NCBI GenBank assembly: GCA_014898425.1
Contig: RCSZ01000015.1
Span: forward strand, 558,001 to 622,000
Direction: 5' to 3'
DNA length: 64,000 nt
Origin: Botryotinia globosa
Taxonomy: Eukaryota > Ascomycota > Leotiomycetes > Helotiales > Sclerotiniaceae
The notes below the pieces were generated by a model. That model ran no database searches, was not told the DNA's origin, and saw only the letters and a program-made list of their open reading frames with translations. A program made the position numbers and the translations under genes. Positions 12,747 to 23,747 of the stretch are shown piece after piece (the stretch's first letter is position 1; each line of letters begins with the position of its first letter).

Positions 12747-13826
12747 CTATCTCCCTCTTCTGAGTATTCTTCTGCGTGCAGCTCTCAGTAATTGTATGGC
12801 TCCTACATAGGAGTAAACGAAGTCTTGTTTCAGGCCCACGTAGAACCTATCTCTCTTAACCTTGCACATCGTCAATTCCGGCCTCCTATTATCCTCCCCT
12901 TGTTGTTCTTGAGTGTCATCCTCATCATCGTCCACCTCAGTGACGGTGACGCTCGCCGCTAGGTTTGTTGTCGAACTCGCTCCAGTATTGCTGTCAATGC
13001 CAAAATCCTTTTCAAAATATACGCCAATCTCATCACTTCCTTCCACGTCATCTAAACCTACAGTAACCAGCTCCGTCGCATGTCCTGGTCTTAGACTCGC
13101 CCTTAATCTTCTTCTGGCACTATTTCTACTGTCAACCGCAATACTCAAATTCTCTAAATCTGGGAATAGTTCTCGGATTCTATGTTGTGGTGTTGGTAGG
13201 TCGCTCGCAACCACTGCCACAAACCGCATGTGTAAGCTATCCAATGCTACATTCTTCCATTTTTTCATCGGTGCAATCGATTTTGGTGTTTCATCAAGTA
13301 AAAACCACCTCACGTCGAGAAATATCGATGCCACACAATTTAGGAATAGGGTATCAATGGCAGGATTGAAGTAGAACGGTGTAATTCCAGCAACAGCCTC
13401 GCGGGGCTCTGTCACTGGCGGCGGATCGTATGCCATTAGACAGTAATGTTTTAAAGCTACTTCTCTTGATTCATGACTTGCATGCAAAAGTGTTGGAATC
13501 CGCCGCCTGTTTGATCGAAGTTTGGTTTTGAAGTTATAAGGTGAGCTGGTCGGACAGCTAGGGTATAATTCGTGAACGAGAGGATCGGGTAATGCATATT
13601 CCCAAACAATTAGTCGTAGTTCAGTGGGTAGGTCAGGGAAGTGGGTGAATCGTTGAGTAAATTTTGCTGTAATAATGCTAGATAATTGACTTATCGCCCT
13701 CTTTTTCATTTTTGGAGGCGAGATGAAAGAGATTGAGGGGTGGTTGGATGATGTATTGTCGCCATCGTCTGCTCTTGCTGAATGCGAAATGCTATTCTTG
13801 AATCTCGTGGTTATCGTGGTTGTCAT
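12747..13826 (-). CDS. 2EXR-domain protein (F-box-like fungal family), function unknown
   Basis: Single-exon protein of 359 residues. After a Ser/Thr/Lys-rich N-terminus comes FPDLPTELRLIVWEYAL (about residues 63-79), the hallmark start of the fungal 2EXR domain, which resembles an F-box. The typical second block follows, with RRIPTLLHASHESREVALKHY and then FYFNPAIDTLFLNC. The C-terminal third contains a low-complexity acidic segment (EVDDDEDDTQEQQGEDN). These proteins are greatly expanded in filamentous ascomycetes and their role is unknown; involvement in protein-protein interaction or ubiquitin ligase assembly is only inferred from the F-box likeness. The first ATG is used; Met40 is an alternative that would keep the domain. 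Confidence 0.85.
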   Translation of the reverse strand: MTTTITTRFKNSISHSARADDGDNTSSNHPSISFISPPKMKKRAISQLSSIITAKFTQRFTHFPDLPTELRLIVWEYALPDPLVHELYPSCPTSSPYNFKTKLRSNRRRIPTLLHASHESREVALKHYCLMAYDPPPVTEPREAVAGITPFYFNPAIDTLFLNCVASIFLDVRWFLLDETPKSIAPMKKWKNVALDSLHMRFVAVVASDLPTPQHRIRELFPDLENLSIAVDSRNSARRRLRASLRPGHATELVTVGLDDVEGSDEIGVYFEKDFGIDSNTGASSTTNLAASVTVTEVDDDEDDTQEQQGEDNRRPELTMCKVKRDRFYVGLKQDFVYSYVGAIQLLRAARRRILRRGR

Positions 13827-14703
13827 GATTGTGGATTCAGGCCTGGTCTAGAAGCGTAGATCCAATCTGGGCAGACGTTTGTAGTACAGTCAAGAGTAGA
13901 CTACAGATATCGAGGAATGATGTAATTCTAAGGCCGAAATCAATGCCTTGAACGTCACCGTTTTAAGTGGTAATGTGATGGCGACTTATCAAATGGAAGT
14001 ATAAAGGACTGATGAATGGGTGGGTGTAGTGAATCAGAAGAAAAGTGATAGACGAATGAATATCAATCAACGCTACAATAACATTGATTGGTATTCGGGT
14101 GAATCAAGTAACAGAAAAACATCGCAAGACTAACAAGACAACAAACGTGAGATTGAATTAAAACGAGTACTGCGCATAGAAGTGAAAGAGATGCTTTTTC
14201 CAGAAATTTGCTATCATCGACAATGATTTGGGTGGTTTGGAGAAGAGAGGAGGAAGCGGGGGAAAGGGAAAATAAGTGCACGACACGCTAAGAGTATGGA
14301 TGGGTAAGGTTACATGCACAACTAATAAGTCACTACTGACTAATAATAGTCCCAACGCTCAGCCTTGGTGTGTTTTTGAAATGTTTCAAATCAATAAAAT
14401 TCATGAGTTTCTTTGGAAATTCCTTCATCTATGTACTATGTACTGAGTAGAACTACCAATCCAACCCTCTTCATCCCATTTCAAATCATAATTGAAGGAC
14501 CAATTGAGCATATCCACACGTTATCCATACGTTTGTGCCTTGGTTGCCGAATCGAGCCCCTCACAACATCAACGTTTGTATAAAAATCCTTCTATCTAGA
14601 TTGAGGATTTTTGTATTTGGCGTGTATCATTTGTATCTCGTCACAGTTTTCGTGTAGCTCCGCGGATCGATGAAGAGCGACCGGGAGATCCATCACCCTG
14701 ACA
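13827..14703. other. Intergenic region upstream of the 2EXR gene
   Basis: Promoter side of the 2EXR gene and 3' side of the METTL16-like gene, both on the minus strand. Short minus-strand frames around 14063-14355 overlap each other and are Leu/Ser-rich without a motif. No RNA gene or repeat was recognised. Confidence 0.6.
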
Positions 14704-16347
14704 TCAGATGTCTTGTAACTTTCTTTTTATCATGCCACAGAAGCTCTCAAATAAAACTCTGTCGTGACCTTTCAACCATCGAATAACAACCTTCGTTCCT
14801 GGAAATTCTTCTTCGTGGTCCCCAAATGAGATTTTAAATCCAAAAGCCATATTCTCAGGCAAATCTGGCGAGATAACATTGGACTTCTCATTATTAGTCT
14901 CACTTAGATGTCGGCGTGACGCTCGAGACCAAACGGCTCTGTCGCAGAAGCCTGTACCAATGAATCTCGCCGACTCCCAGTTCCATAGCGCAATGAGTTT
15001 TGATAATATATCGTGCAACCTTGTAGCGATGACAGCTTTGTCGCGTATGCTAACCTAGAGACCACTTAATACTCAAGATACTGTAAAGCATGACTATTGA
15101 CAAACCAGACCTACCGTGATAATTTGCTCTGCTGGAAATGGCAGTAGACTCTTCTGTAGGCTTTTACAACCACGAGATACTGCAATACTTGGTCTTCTAT
15201 CATTAAAGCTCCACGCTACTGCCCACCTTCTCGTTCTACTGCCCTGTATGAATTCTGTCACGGCATAGTTGTCAATTTGGTGCCTTTTCAGCTGCTCAAT
15301 GACTTTCGATAAACTTGAGAACTTTCCCAGCATTGAAGTATACCATTGAACTCCATTTCGTAATTGCAAGGATTCAACTATCATCCGCGAGACAAAAGAA
15401 ACTTCACCACCTTCGCAGACCATTTCTGTTGCGGAACCGGTACAAGCTGTAAACGGAGGTCGTTGTTTAATAGACGCTGAAGATACGAGGTCTTCCGCTG
15501 AAGTATAGAATGGTGGATTGCAAAGGGTAAAGTCTAAACTTGGAGTTATCAACAAAGCCTCCTTTTAGTTCATGAGGATAACAATAAGTACCTGTGACAA
15601 CCTATCTCATCAAGAGGTATCAAAGGACCTTTTGATTTGGTCTGGATGAGCTGTATCCGGGCTTGCAGGTCATTGCTTTGGACGTTAGTTCTAGCAAAAG
15701 CAATGCTCCTTTCATCGATATCTGAATATAATCAATGTTTATCCTTGAATAAAAAATGCAGGGGACAGACCTGTTCCAGTAAATCTCCATGAAGCCCGTT
15801 GAGCACAACCCAAAAGCGGATATATACAACTTGCTCCCGTACCAATATCGAGCCCATGAACTTGTCTATCAGGATTGTAAGAGTCGGTATAGACATCACT
15901 TGATGTATCAAGAAGTTCTTGCAACCAAAGTATGTAGTTCAACCTATTAGGTACCTTGATCCATTCAGCTTAAAGCAACAATAATTGGATACAGTTGGAG
16001 CTTAGATTAGACTTACTGGTGGGCAGAGTCGGTCGTCTGGAAGTGTCAAGTTCAGACCAAAGTCCCGTTTCAATAGCGATTTTGTGAGCTGCTGGACCGA
16101 TGTAGGATCGCTAAAATCCAATTGGCCATTTGACTTCAAACTGGGACATGTTCAGCAGGCGCAGAAAAAGTATAGAACAAATTGCAGTTACGATAGCAAA
16201 CTGAATAAATGATCTCTTATGGGCGAAGTCAACAATGTAGAAAACATTCCCTTGGTTAAGAACCTACAGTTTACCAAAATCCGGATCTTCATTTCCTAGA
16301 GCGACAAAGTCGATCTCCTCCTTGTAAATATTTGCAGCTGCCGACAT
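14704..16347 (-). CDS. METTL16/RlmF-family RNA N6-adenosine methyltransferase
   Basis: Predicted SAM-dependent m6A methyltransferase; the fission yeast and human orthologues modify U6 snRNA. The 430-residue protein comes from six exons: 16347-16268, 16140-16017, 15954-15771, 15721-15592, 15538-15115 and 15054-14704. Family landmarks in order: NGQLDFSDP and the TKSLLKRDFGLNLTLPDDR block, VPNRLNYILWLQELL, the SAM-binding GLDIGTGASCIYPLLG, and the catalytic NPPF at about residues 180-183 in LDFTLCNPPFY. GGEVSFVSRMIVES follows, then ENMAFGFKISF towards the C-terminus. All five splice junctions restore family-conserved sequence, so the gene looks intact. The C-terminal vertebrate-conserved region of human METTL16 is absent, as expected for a fungal member. 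Alternative specificity for another RNA cannot be excluded. Confidence 0.9.
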
Positions 16348-16670
16348 CTTCGAACTTGATCAATGAAATCTAACGAAACTGGTACCTGGGTAGTGACTAT
16401 AGAGAAATCATCGGGGCCGTGATCCAGATAGCCAAACCTGGAGATCTAATGAAGAGAGATGAATACTTGTGATGGATTAATAAGCACAAAATGGCGGGGC
16501 ACAAGAGAGGGTTCAAGGAGGGGTAGCTTTTGGGAATAACTTTGCGTGGTTTAGGTAGCATTAAATTCTGGTATGATGAGCTATGATAGTTTATAAATCT
16601 AGCTAACTCCCTAGTAGTGTCGAAAACCATTACTCCAGAAGTATCATTAATCGTAATTTCCTAAAAATCA

Positions 16671-17598
16671 TCACAAGTTCTTATCATCGTTAGACTTCTG
16701 CTTCTTTGTAGCAGGTCCTTCATCCTCGATTGGCTCCTTAGTTGGAACTTCTGGAAGCTCAACCTTGCTCGCTTCTGAGCTATCCTTGGCTGAACCAATG
16801 CCCTTTGCTAACACAGCTCCATTCTCAGCAGATTCAACTTCGTCGACTTCCTCCCAATCGTCGTCGGCGTTAGATTCGGTTGTCGGAAAGATACGTCTGT
16901 ACATTTAATATTAACCAAGAGAATTGTCACAAAACTGAAGCGACTTACGGAATCCATTCGTTGTAAGCGGCAACATCCTTAGGAACGAAGGTGCAAAAAA
17001 TAATCTTCTCCATCTTCGATCCCTTCTTACTTTCAAGGAATCTTCTAACAGTCATAAGTGCGACGGGGGCAGCTTCGTCACTGGGATAACCATAAACTCC
17101 GGTGCTCAAGGCGCTGAAGGCGATAGTCTTGCAACCATGCTCGACCGCTAAATCCAAACTTGTGTTGTAGCATCCTTCGAGATTTTGTTCAGAGACTTCA
17201 GGCTTGTAGCTATCGTAGACCGGCCCAGCAGCATGGATGACTTTCTTACAAGGAAGTTCGTAGGCATCGGTGATCTTCGCTGATCCCGTCCTGCAACCGT
17301 TCAGAGTTCGACATTCTTTCAACAAATCGGGTCCAGCAGCGCGATGAATAGCTCCGTCGACACCTCCTCCACCCAGCAAAGAGTTGTTGGCGGCATTAAC
17401 GATTGCGTCGACTTCGAGATGGGTGATATCACCACGAATCAAGCCGATGCGATCATTGAAGAATTGATTTGGAGTTGGAGGTAATTCGTCTGCATCAGTT
17501 GTTTTGTAGGGGGTCAACTTCTTCAAGTGATAGAGAAGTGATACAGTCGGTATCTCGGTAGCTGATATAACAGACATGATTGTTTTGCTCCTAATCAT
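16671..17598 (-). CDS. Macro-domain protein (ADP-ribose binding/hydrolysing)
   Basis: Protein of 291 residues from two exons (17598-16949 and 16896-16671). The macro domain spans about residues 50-215: [20 protein letters not shown], then [17 protein letters not shown], then the STGVYGYP loop, all closely matching MacroD-type enzymes that remove mono-ADP-ribose or hydrolyse O-acetyl-ADP-ribose. The asparagines of NAANNS and the glycine-rich loop that contact the distal ribose are present, so activity is likely. The short C-terminal exon is acidic and ends in a lysine-rich patch ([10 protein letters not shown]), possibly a nuclear localisation signal. Met1 is the first ATG; Met8 ([10 protein letters not shown]) is a plausible alternative start. 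It is divergent to the glutaminyl-tRNA synthetase gene with about 0.5 kb between them. Confidence 0.92.
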
Positions 17599-18109
17599 CT
17601 ACAAGATGTTGTAGATGTAAATTTTGGGTTGGAGAAAAAAAGTCGTCAGTTCAAAAGGAAGAAAGAGAGTAATGCGGTCAATGAACTCAAGGCTACATAC
17701 AGTACAATTAAATATTACATTGTAAATATACCTATATACCAGGTAGGTCTAGTAGATACTACGTAACACAAGGCTACAGCTGCCTACCTACCCGTCAGCT
17801 ATTAGACTTTTGAAAGTGCACGGACTCCCGTATCGTGCTCCAGCCACTTGCAGCTAAGTAGCTGAGCCACTAAGTCACTCTCGTCTTACTGTTCGCATCC
17901 CTGCAAAGATATCGGGATGTCGGTGCTTTCAGCCCTCTGCTACAGAACGATTTTGACTCATTGTTGAACCCCTCCATATCAGCTTAACCTACAAAACAAT
18001 CAGTGGAAAATCTTAACCACCTCTGAAGCTCTGGATCTTGAGGAATCTACAGAGACTCGAGAGCATTAAACTACACCAGAATCCCAACGATTTATTCTTA
18101 TCGTTCAAT
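17599..18109. promoter_or_regulatory. Divergent promoter region, macro-domain gene / glutaminyl-tRNA synthetase
   Basis: 511 bp between two ATGs that point away from each other. It contains several TACCTACC/GTAGGTA-type short repeats around 17730-17800. No specific factor site could be assigned. Confidence 0.5.
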
Positions 18110-20080
18110 ATGGCGGACGCAATTACCGAAGGAACGGCCAAGCTCCAGCTTGATGAGGAGACAGGTGAGATGGTCTCAAAGGCCGAACTGAAGAAAAGAT
18201 TGGCAAAACGCGCGAAGAAAGCAGCACAAGCAAAAGCAAAATCAGCAGCACCACCCAAGGAAGCTTCTGCAGCCAAACCTAAGAAGCCAGAAGAGACAAA
18301 AGCAGCAGAGCCATCAAATGTATTCGCCCAAGGATTTCTTTCAGAAGTGTACAAGGAGCGTCCTGTCAAACCAGTCTTTACTCGATTTCCACCTGAACCT
18401 AATGGATACTTGCATATCGGTCATGCAAAAGCTATTGCCGTCAATTTCGGATTTGCTAAGTATCATGGTGGCCAGTGTTATCTGAGATTTGATGACACCA
18501 ATCCCGAAGCAGAGGAAGAGAAATATTTCACAGCGATAAAGGAAATGGTTTCATGGTTGGGATTCACACCTTACAAGATTACACATTCTAGCGATAATTT
18601 CGATAAACTTTACGAGAAAGCAGAGGAACTCATCAACTTAGGGGGGGCTTATGTTTGCCATTGCGGCGGTAAGAACTACTTTGCGTATGCTTGACACTGG
18701 CAAATACTAATGGATTTGATTTAGACGCTGAAATCAAAGCTCAGAGAGGAGGTGAGGCACGGGGTCCGAGATTTAGATGCGACCATGCGAACCAATCGAT
18801 CGAAGAAAATTTGAGAAAGTTTAGAGCCATGCGAGATGGCGAATACAAACCTAGAGAGGCATTCTTGCGCATGAAGCAGAACATTGAAGACGGAAACCCT
18901 CAAATGTGGGACTTGGCAGCATACCGAGTCTTGGATGCTAAACATCATCTAACAGGAGATAAATGGAAGATTTATCCAACTTACGACTTCACTCATTGTC
19001 TTTGCGATAGTTTTGAGAACATCACACACTCGCTTTGCACAACCGAGTTCATTCTATCAAGAGTATCCTACGAATGGTTGAATAGTACACTGAAAGTATA
19101 CGAACCCATGCAGAGAGAATATGGTCGCCTAAGCATTACGGGCACTGTGCTTTCCAAGCGAAAGCTCAAGAAACTTGTGGATGATAACTATGTTAGAGGA
19201 TGGGATGATCCAAGACTATATACATTGATTGGAATCAAAAGACGCGGTGTCCCTCCTGGAGCCATCCTTGAGTTCATTAACGAACTAGGAGTAACCACTG
19301 CTCCTACCAATATTCAACTCGCTCGTTTCGACCAGACAGTTCGTAAATACTTGGAGCTCACAGTTCCCAGGCTTATGTTGGTTCTGGATCCTGTACCTGT
19401 CGTCATCGAGGATGCTGAAGAGCTGGAACTCGACATCCCATTTTCACCCAAAGTACCTGCAATGGGCAGCCACAAGATCAAGTTGACTAAAACTGTTTAC
19501 ATTGAGAGAAGTGATTTCAGAGAAGTTGATAGCAAAGATTACTTCCGTCTCGCTCCTGGAAAATCCGTCGGTCTATTACACATTCCATACCCAGTCAAGG
19601 CAGTCTCATTCTCTAAAGATGGAGACAAGGTCACAGAAATTCGAGCGGTTTACGATAAGGAGGGCAAGAAGCCAAAGACTTACATTCATTGGGTTGCAGA
19701 AGGTTCAAAGAATGTCGAAGTTAGAATATTCAACAGTCTCTTCAAGAGCGAAAAGCCAGATGATGCCGAAGGTGGCTTCTTGAACGACATCAACCCTGAT
19801 AGTGAAGAAGTATGGCCTAATGCTGTTATTGAGTCTGGATTCGATGAGGTACGAAAACGAGCTCCATGGCCAGAAGCTGCTGGAGAATCGGAGCTCGGAA
19901 AGGGAGGTCCCGAATCTGTCAGATTCCAGGCCATGCGTGTAGCATATATGGTGAGCCATTTCCTCGATGTTTGTACTTTGAAACTTTTCTAATTTTCTCT
20001 AGGCAATGGACTCGGATTCAACGGATGATAAGATTATATTGAATCGTATCGTAAGTTTGAAGGAGGATGCTGGAAAGTAG
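18110..20080 (+). CDS. GLN4: Glutaminyl-tRNA synthetase, cytosolic
   Basis: Class I aminoacyl-tRNA synthetase that charges tRNA-Gln. The 620-residue protein is encoded by exons 18110-18668, 18725-19950 and 20003-20080. The Lys/Ala-rich N-terminal extension (residues about 20-65) is typical of eukaryotic enzymes and aids tRNA binding. The catalytic core begins [18 protein letters not shown], containing the HIGH motif, and continues with [17 protein letters not shown]. The second signature is VLSKRKL, the KMSKS counterpart. Intron 1 has a TACTAAT branch site, and both introns join conserved sequence ([14 protein letters not shown] and [19 protein letters not shown]). The start at 18110 was preferred over an in-frame upstream codon because [21 protein letters not shown] resembles known N-termini. 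The gene looks intact. Confidence 0.95.
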
Positions 20081-20564
20081 GGAATCATGGGCCATTCTGC
20101 GAGGAGACGAAAGAGCTTATCAATTGAGAAGTGCATGGGATACCATAAATGAAAGATTTGTTACGGAGAAAGTTACGTGCTATTAAGAATATACTAACAT
20201 CGAGAGATAATTGATCGACTGATCGATGTTCAAGAATTCGAAAGACTTGCAACGTTTGCGACAGTACACTTCACCATCACTACTATATCTTCGCCCACTA
20301 TGCTTGTTTGCGTTGATCTAAAAGGAGATGAGAGAATGCTTCGGTCACTTAATTATTCTTTTCAAACACGGTTTCTAATAAGTATGTACTGTACAATGGA
20401 AAAAGCTATGTGCGATGTGGCTTGGAAATAGCAAGAAATTCCAAAGTACTTGCTCAGAAAACATCCATAGATCCCGTTTCTTCTTTCCCATCAACATGGT
20501 GCTACCCCACATTAAAACATAAATTTTTTCATACATGTTCTATGCTTATAGATTCATATTTCCC
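20081..20564. other. Intergenic, convergent 3' ends
   Basis: Between glutaminyl-tRNA synthetase (+) and the MFS pseudogene (-). Nothing beyond presumed 3' untranslated sequence was seen. Confidence 0.6.
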
Positions 20565-22302
20565 TTACACACCGTCCTCCGTGGTTCGGGGTGCCTCTCT
20601 CGCAAAAGTTGCCTCCTTCATAAAAGGGCTTCTGTTTCTAATCTCCTCCCCCTTGACCAACAACAAGACCGGAACTAGACTTAACACTAATGCTACGAAT
20701 CCTAGTAAAGAGCTTTCCCATTGGAACCCTAAGTTTGTGTAGAGTGATGGACTTGCTAGTGGCAAGAAGGCCCCGAACGTATTTCTCCCCAATGATGCCG
20801 CCGAGAGCGCTGATGCGTTGTATCTTTTCGTAGGAATCGGTCAGATAGTTTACCACAGCTAGGTAGATGGAATATATTCCAAAGCCAACACAACCGATAC
20901 CGAGAGTGGGGACAATCCAGGGAAGAGAGGGATAGGAGGACCAACCGTACCAGAAGAGACCCGCTGCAAACAAAAGAGAACCGGGAATGGAGGAATAGAG
21001 ACGGGCTTCCGTGATTGGTGTTCCTGTCTTGGCACGTTTTGCGGATTGCAGATATAGGTGGTCTTGAATCGGATTTACGAAAGTGGCAATAATGGCACCA
21101 ACGCTGAGAGAGAGTTGAATGAGGGAGGTCTGAAAGGTGTTGTAGTTGTAATTTGTGGAGAAGGTTTGAGTGACGGAGGATTGGAAGAGGAATAGCAGAC
21201 CCCACGCGAATGATACCCAAAGAGTTTGCGAAAATACGACCCATTTGGTGCAAAGCATCTTGACTGGACGCTTGAAGGAGACCATAAGTCGAGTAGCTAC
21301 AGATGGCACATCAATCTCAGCTTCCGCATAGCGTGGCTCTTTGTCTGGATTATTTTTGCGCCATTTCTTAGCTTCCCTCGCTAGAGTTATATCCCCTCGA
21401 GTTTCCACCAAGAGAAACCAGAAAACGGGCAGAATTCCGCCGGTGGTTATGAGCAGAACCCAGTATATCAATCGAAAAGAGGGATATGTGGAAGTAATAG
21501 CACCGCCAACAAAGGGTCTGAGAGCAATTCCGATGACGCTCGTCGTTCCAAATAAGTATAATGGCAAGCTTCGTTGTTGAGGACCTTTCCAAACGTCTGA
21601 AATAGTGCCACCAACAATATTGATAGCCACTGAAGAAGCTCCTACCCCAAAGAATCGACACACAACCATAGTTTCGAAGTTCTGTGCTACTTCACATGGT
21701 ATCAAAAATATTAGGAAAATGATATATGCACCAAATTACCCAGGCATACGACCCGAAGTTTCCGTCAACGGTACAAATAATAAGGGAAATATTGTAGCCC
21801 CAATATTCCAGGCAGGTGTAGCGAAGAATGAGTAGGGGAAGCCGGAGTTGCTGAAGTTGAATAGAGCACTCATCTCATCGTTTCCCGCACCGTATGCACC
21901 TGCTGGGAGGCCGAAAAGAATGGGCCTGCACAGAGTCTGTCAGAGGAAACGTCAATTGTTCAATATCTACTTACACAATAAGGACGGCTATAGTCAGCCT
22001 CCATTTGAATAATTTAGACCAATTGAATCTGTCTCATTCAGTATTTCTCTTTGCGGTACATTTGGGGGAGGGAGGCTCATTTACGGATTTTTCCGGATCA
22101 TTCTCGCCGTCCCAGTCATAACGCAAAGTCCCATCTGTATTTTGTTCCTCCTGACGACTTTTTTCTATAGTTAATCTAGTACTGCCGTCTATGTCTTATT
22201 GTCAACATAAGAAGTACATGAAAGTCTGAGGAACCCACTACTTCTCCCGTCTTCATAAGGTGTACCTGCGTGGCCGTTGGTACCAGTTTGAGTATCAGCC
22301 AT
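20565..22302 (-). pseudogene. MFS transporter (DHA1, polyamine/drug type), disrupted
   Basis: Relic of a 12-helix major facilitator, probably a proton antiporter of the TPO/FLR kind. The start is MADTQTGTNGHAG at 22302. The cytosolic RYDWDGENDPEKS signature, LFGLPAGAYGAGNDEM, IGATIFPLLFVPLTETSGRMPG, CRFFGVGASSVAINIVGG and DVWKGPQQRSLPLYLFG are all recognisable. Two lesions break it. A TAA at 21736-21738 follows RMPG, where relatives normally have an aromatic residue. Near 20820-20830 one extra base shifts the frame after SYEK; the expected continuation (NASALSAASLGRNTFGAF, then PLASPSLYTNLGFQW) lies in the next frame and ends at 20565. The splice phase between 22085 and the NWSKLFKWRLT block also does not fit. 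Arg in GIALRPF replaces the usual Gly. Sequencing error could explain one lesion but hardly all. Confidence 0.85.
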
Positions 22303-23270
22303 TGCGTTCGTATGAGTCGAAACTTCAGTGGATTTTCATTTAGTTCTTGGTAGTTACAGGAAGTGTTTGAAGTTTTTCGAACATCAATGGATATGTCATT
22401 CAATGCATAAGTCATTGCGAACCGATGGGTATGGGAAATTTCTTATATTTATCACATCGAAGATCTGAAGCTTCGAATACCAGTATCATGCCTCTCTTTG
22501 CCAATGTCTAAATTACACTTTCTTACGTGCTATACGTAGGACTATAGCCAATCTGATTCTCGATGGTGATCAACGGCAGTTAAAGTTTTATACGATGATA
22601 GCTACCCCGCTTTGCACAGCTCTTTTACCAAGCTGTGATGTCATTTTAGAGTTTGAGGAAATCACGAGTCGGGTTAAGATCGGAACCGCCCTTTCCTCTT
22701 CCAGCAGAGTAGCTTGATCGAACACGAATGTAGTTACAAAAATTCTAGATTGACATCAAGGTGTATTCCCGCACCGGGCTAATCCGAGATTCGTCAATTG
22801 ATGGTATAACGGGAAGAGCTGAGCTCATCTGAATTTCCCCTGAATCTGTTCCATTCATCTTTGATAAGCGAAAACATCAAAAGAACCCAGAGATATCGGT
22901 AAACACTCGAGTGTTTCGACAAATATATCTAAAAACTTCTAAATCTGCTTTCAGTCAAGCTACTTTTATATTATTGATTCATATCACTATTACTATATCA
23001 CAATGAGTGCGACGCCTTCTTTGCTACAGTAGCTCTCCCTAAAATGTATAAATTAGCCAGAAGTCGGTAGCAAGATCGAAATCATTACCTAAGTAAAGCA
23101 CAAATCAATTCTCGAAGAACTTAAAAAATCGACCAACTTGAACTTTGTTTTTCAAATTCCTATGTCAAATCCTGTGATTCCAATCAAGGCCTAGAAATCT
23201 GTATTTCCTATTGATTCAGAACTTATTTCTCATCTTTCTAGTTCATAATTATATATTTTATTCCGCGACT
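22303..23270. other. Intergenic region between MFS pseudogene and MITE
   Basis: No open frame with a motif. It includes the former promoter of the MFS gene. Base composition drifts towards AT from about 22900 rightward. Confidence 0.6.
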
Positions 23271-23272
23271 TA

Positions 23273-23745
23273 TAGCAATCGTGCACTTCTATTTGGTCGA
23301 TCTCAAAAATACACTCAAATATACTATTTTATTACTTTTTAGAAATTAGATTATTATTCTTTTGAATAGTTTTTTTTAGAATAAATTCAATAATTTAATT
23401 ATTTATATATAAATGATATTTATAATAAGATTTTCCTTTTTTTTAAGAATTAATAGATATAATATATATTTTTGAATTTTTTTTATCAAAAAGTTTTTGA
23501 GAATTCGTTTATTTTAATTGTAATTTCTAATATATTAGAATTTTAAAATATTAAGTGAATATTTTATAATATATAAAATTTCTAAAAATAAAATAAATAT
23601 TTTTTATTAAAGAAAATATAAAAATAAATAAATTGATATAATTATTTCAAAAATAAATATATAATTTTATTTAAAACTAAATATATTTAAATGATGAGCT
23701 TTGATGCAAAATAACTATCGACCAAATAGAAGTGCCCTAGTATTG
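23273..23745. mobile_element. 473-bp MITE, copy 1 (TA target duplication)
   Basis: AT-rich non-coding element whose ends form inverted repeats: GCACTTCTATTTGGTCGAT on the left (about 23283-23301) and its complement at 23716-23734, with weaker pairing out to the ends. It is flanked by TA (23271-23272 and 23746-23747). A second copy of exactly 473 bp lies at 32041-32513. I count about 21 differences between the copies without any gap, and all but one are transitions. The TA flanks fit Tc1/mariner-like mobilisation. Confidence 0.88.
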
Positions 23746-23747
23746 TA

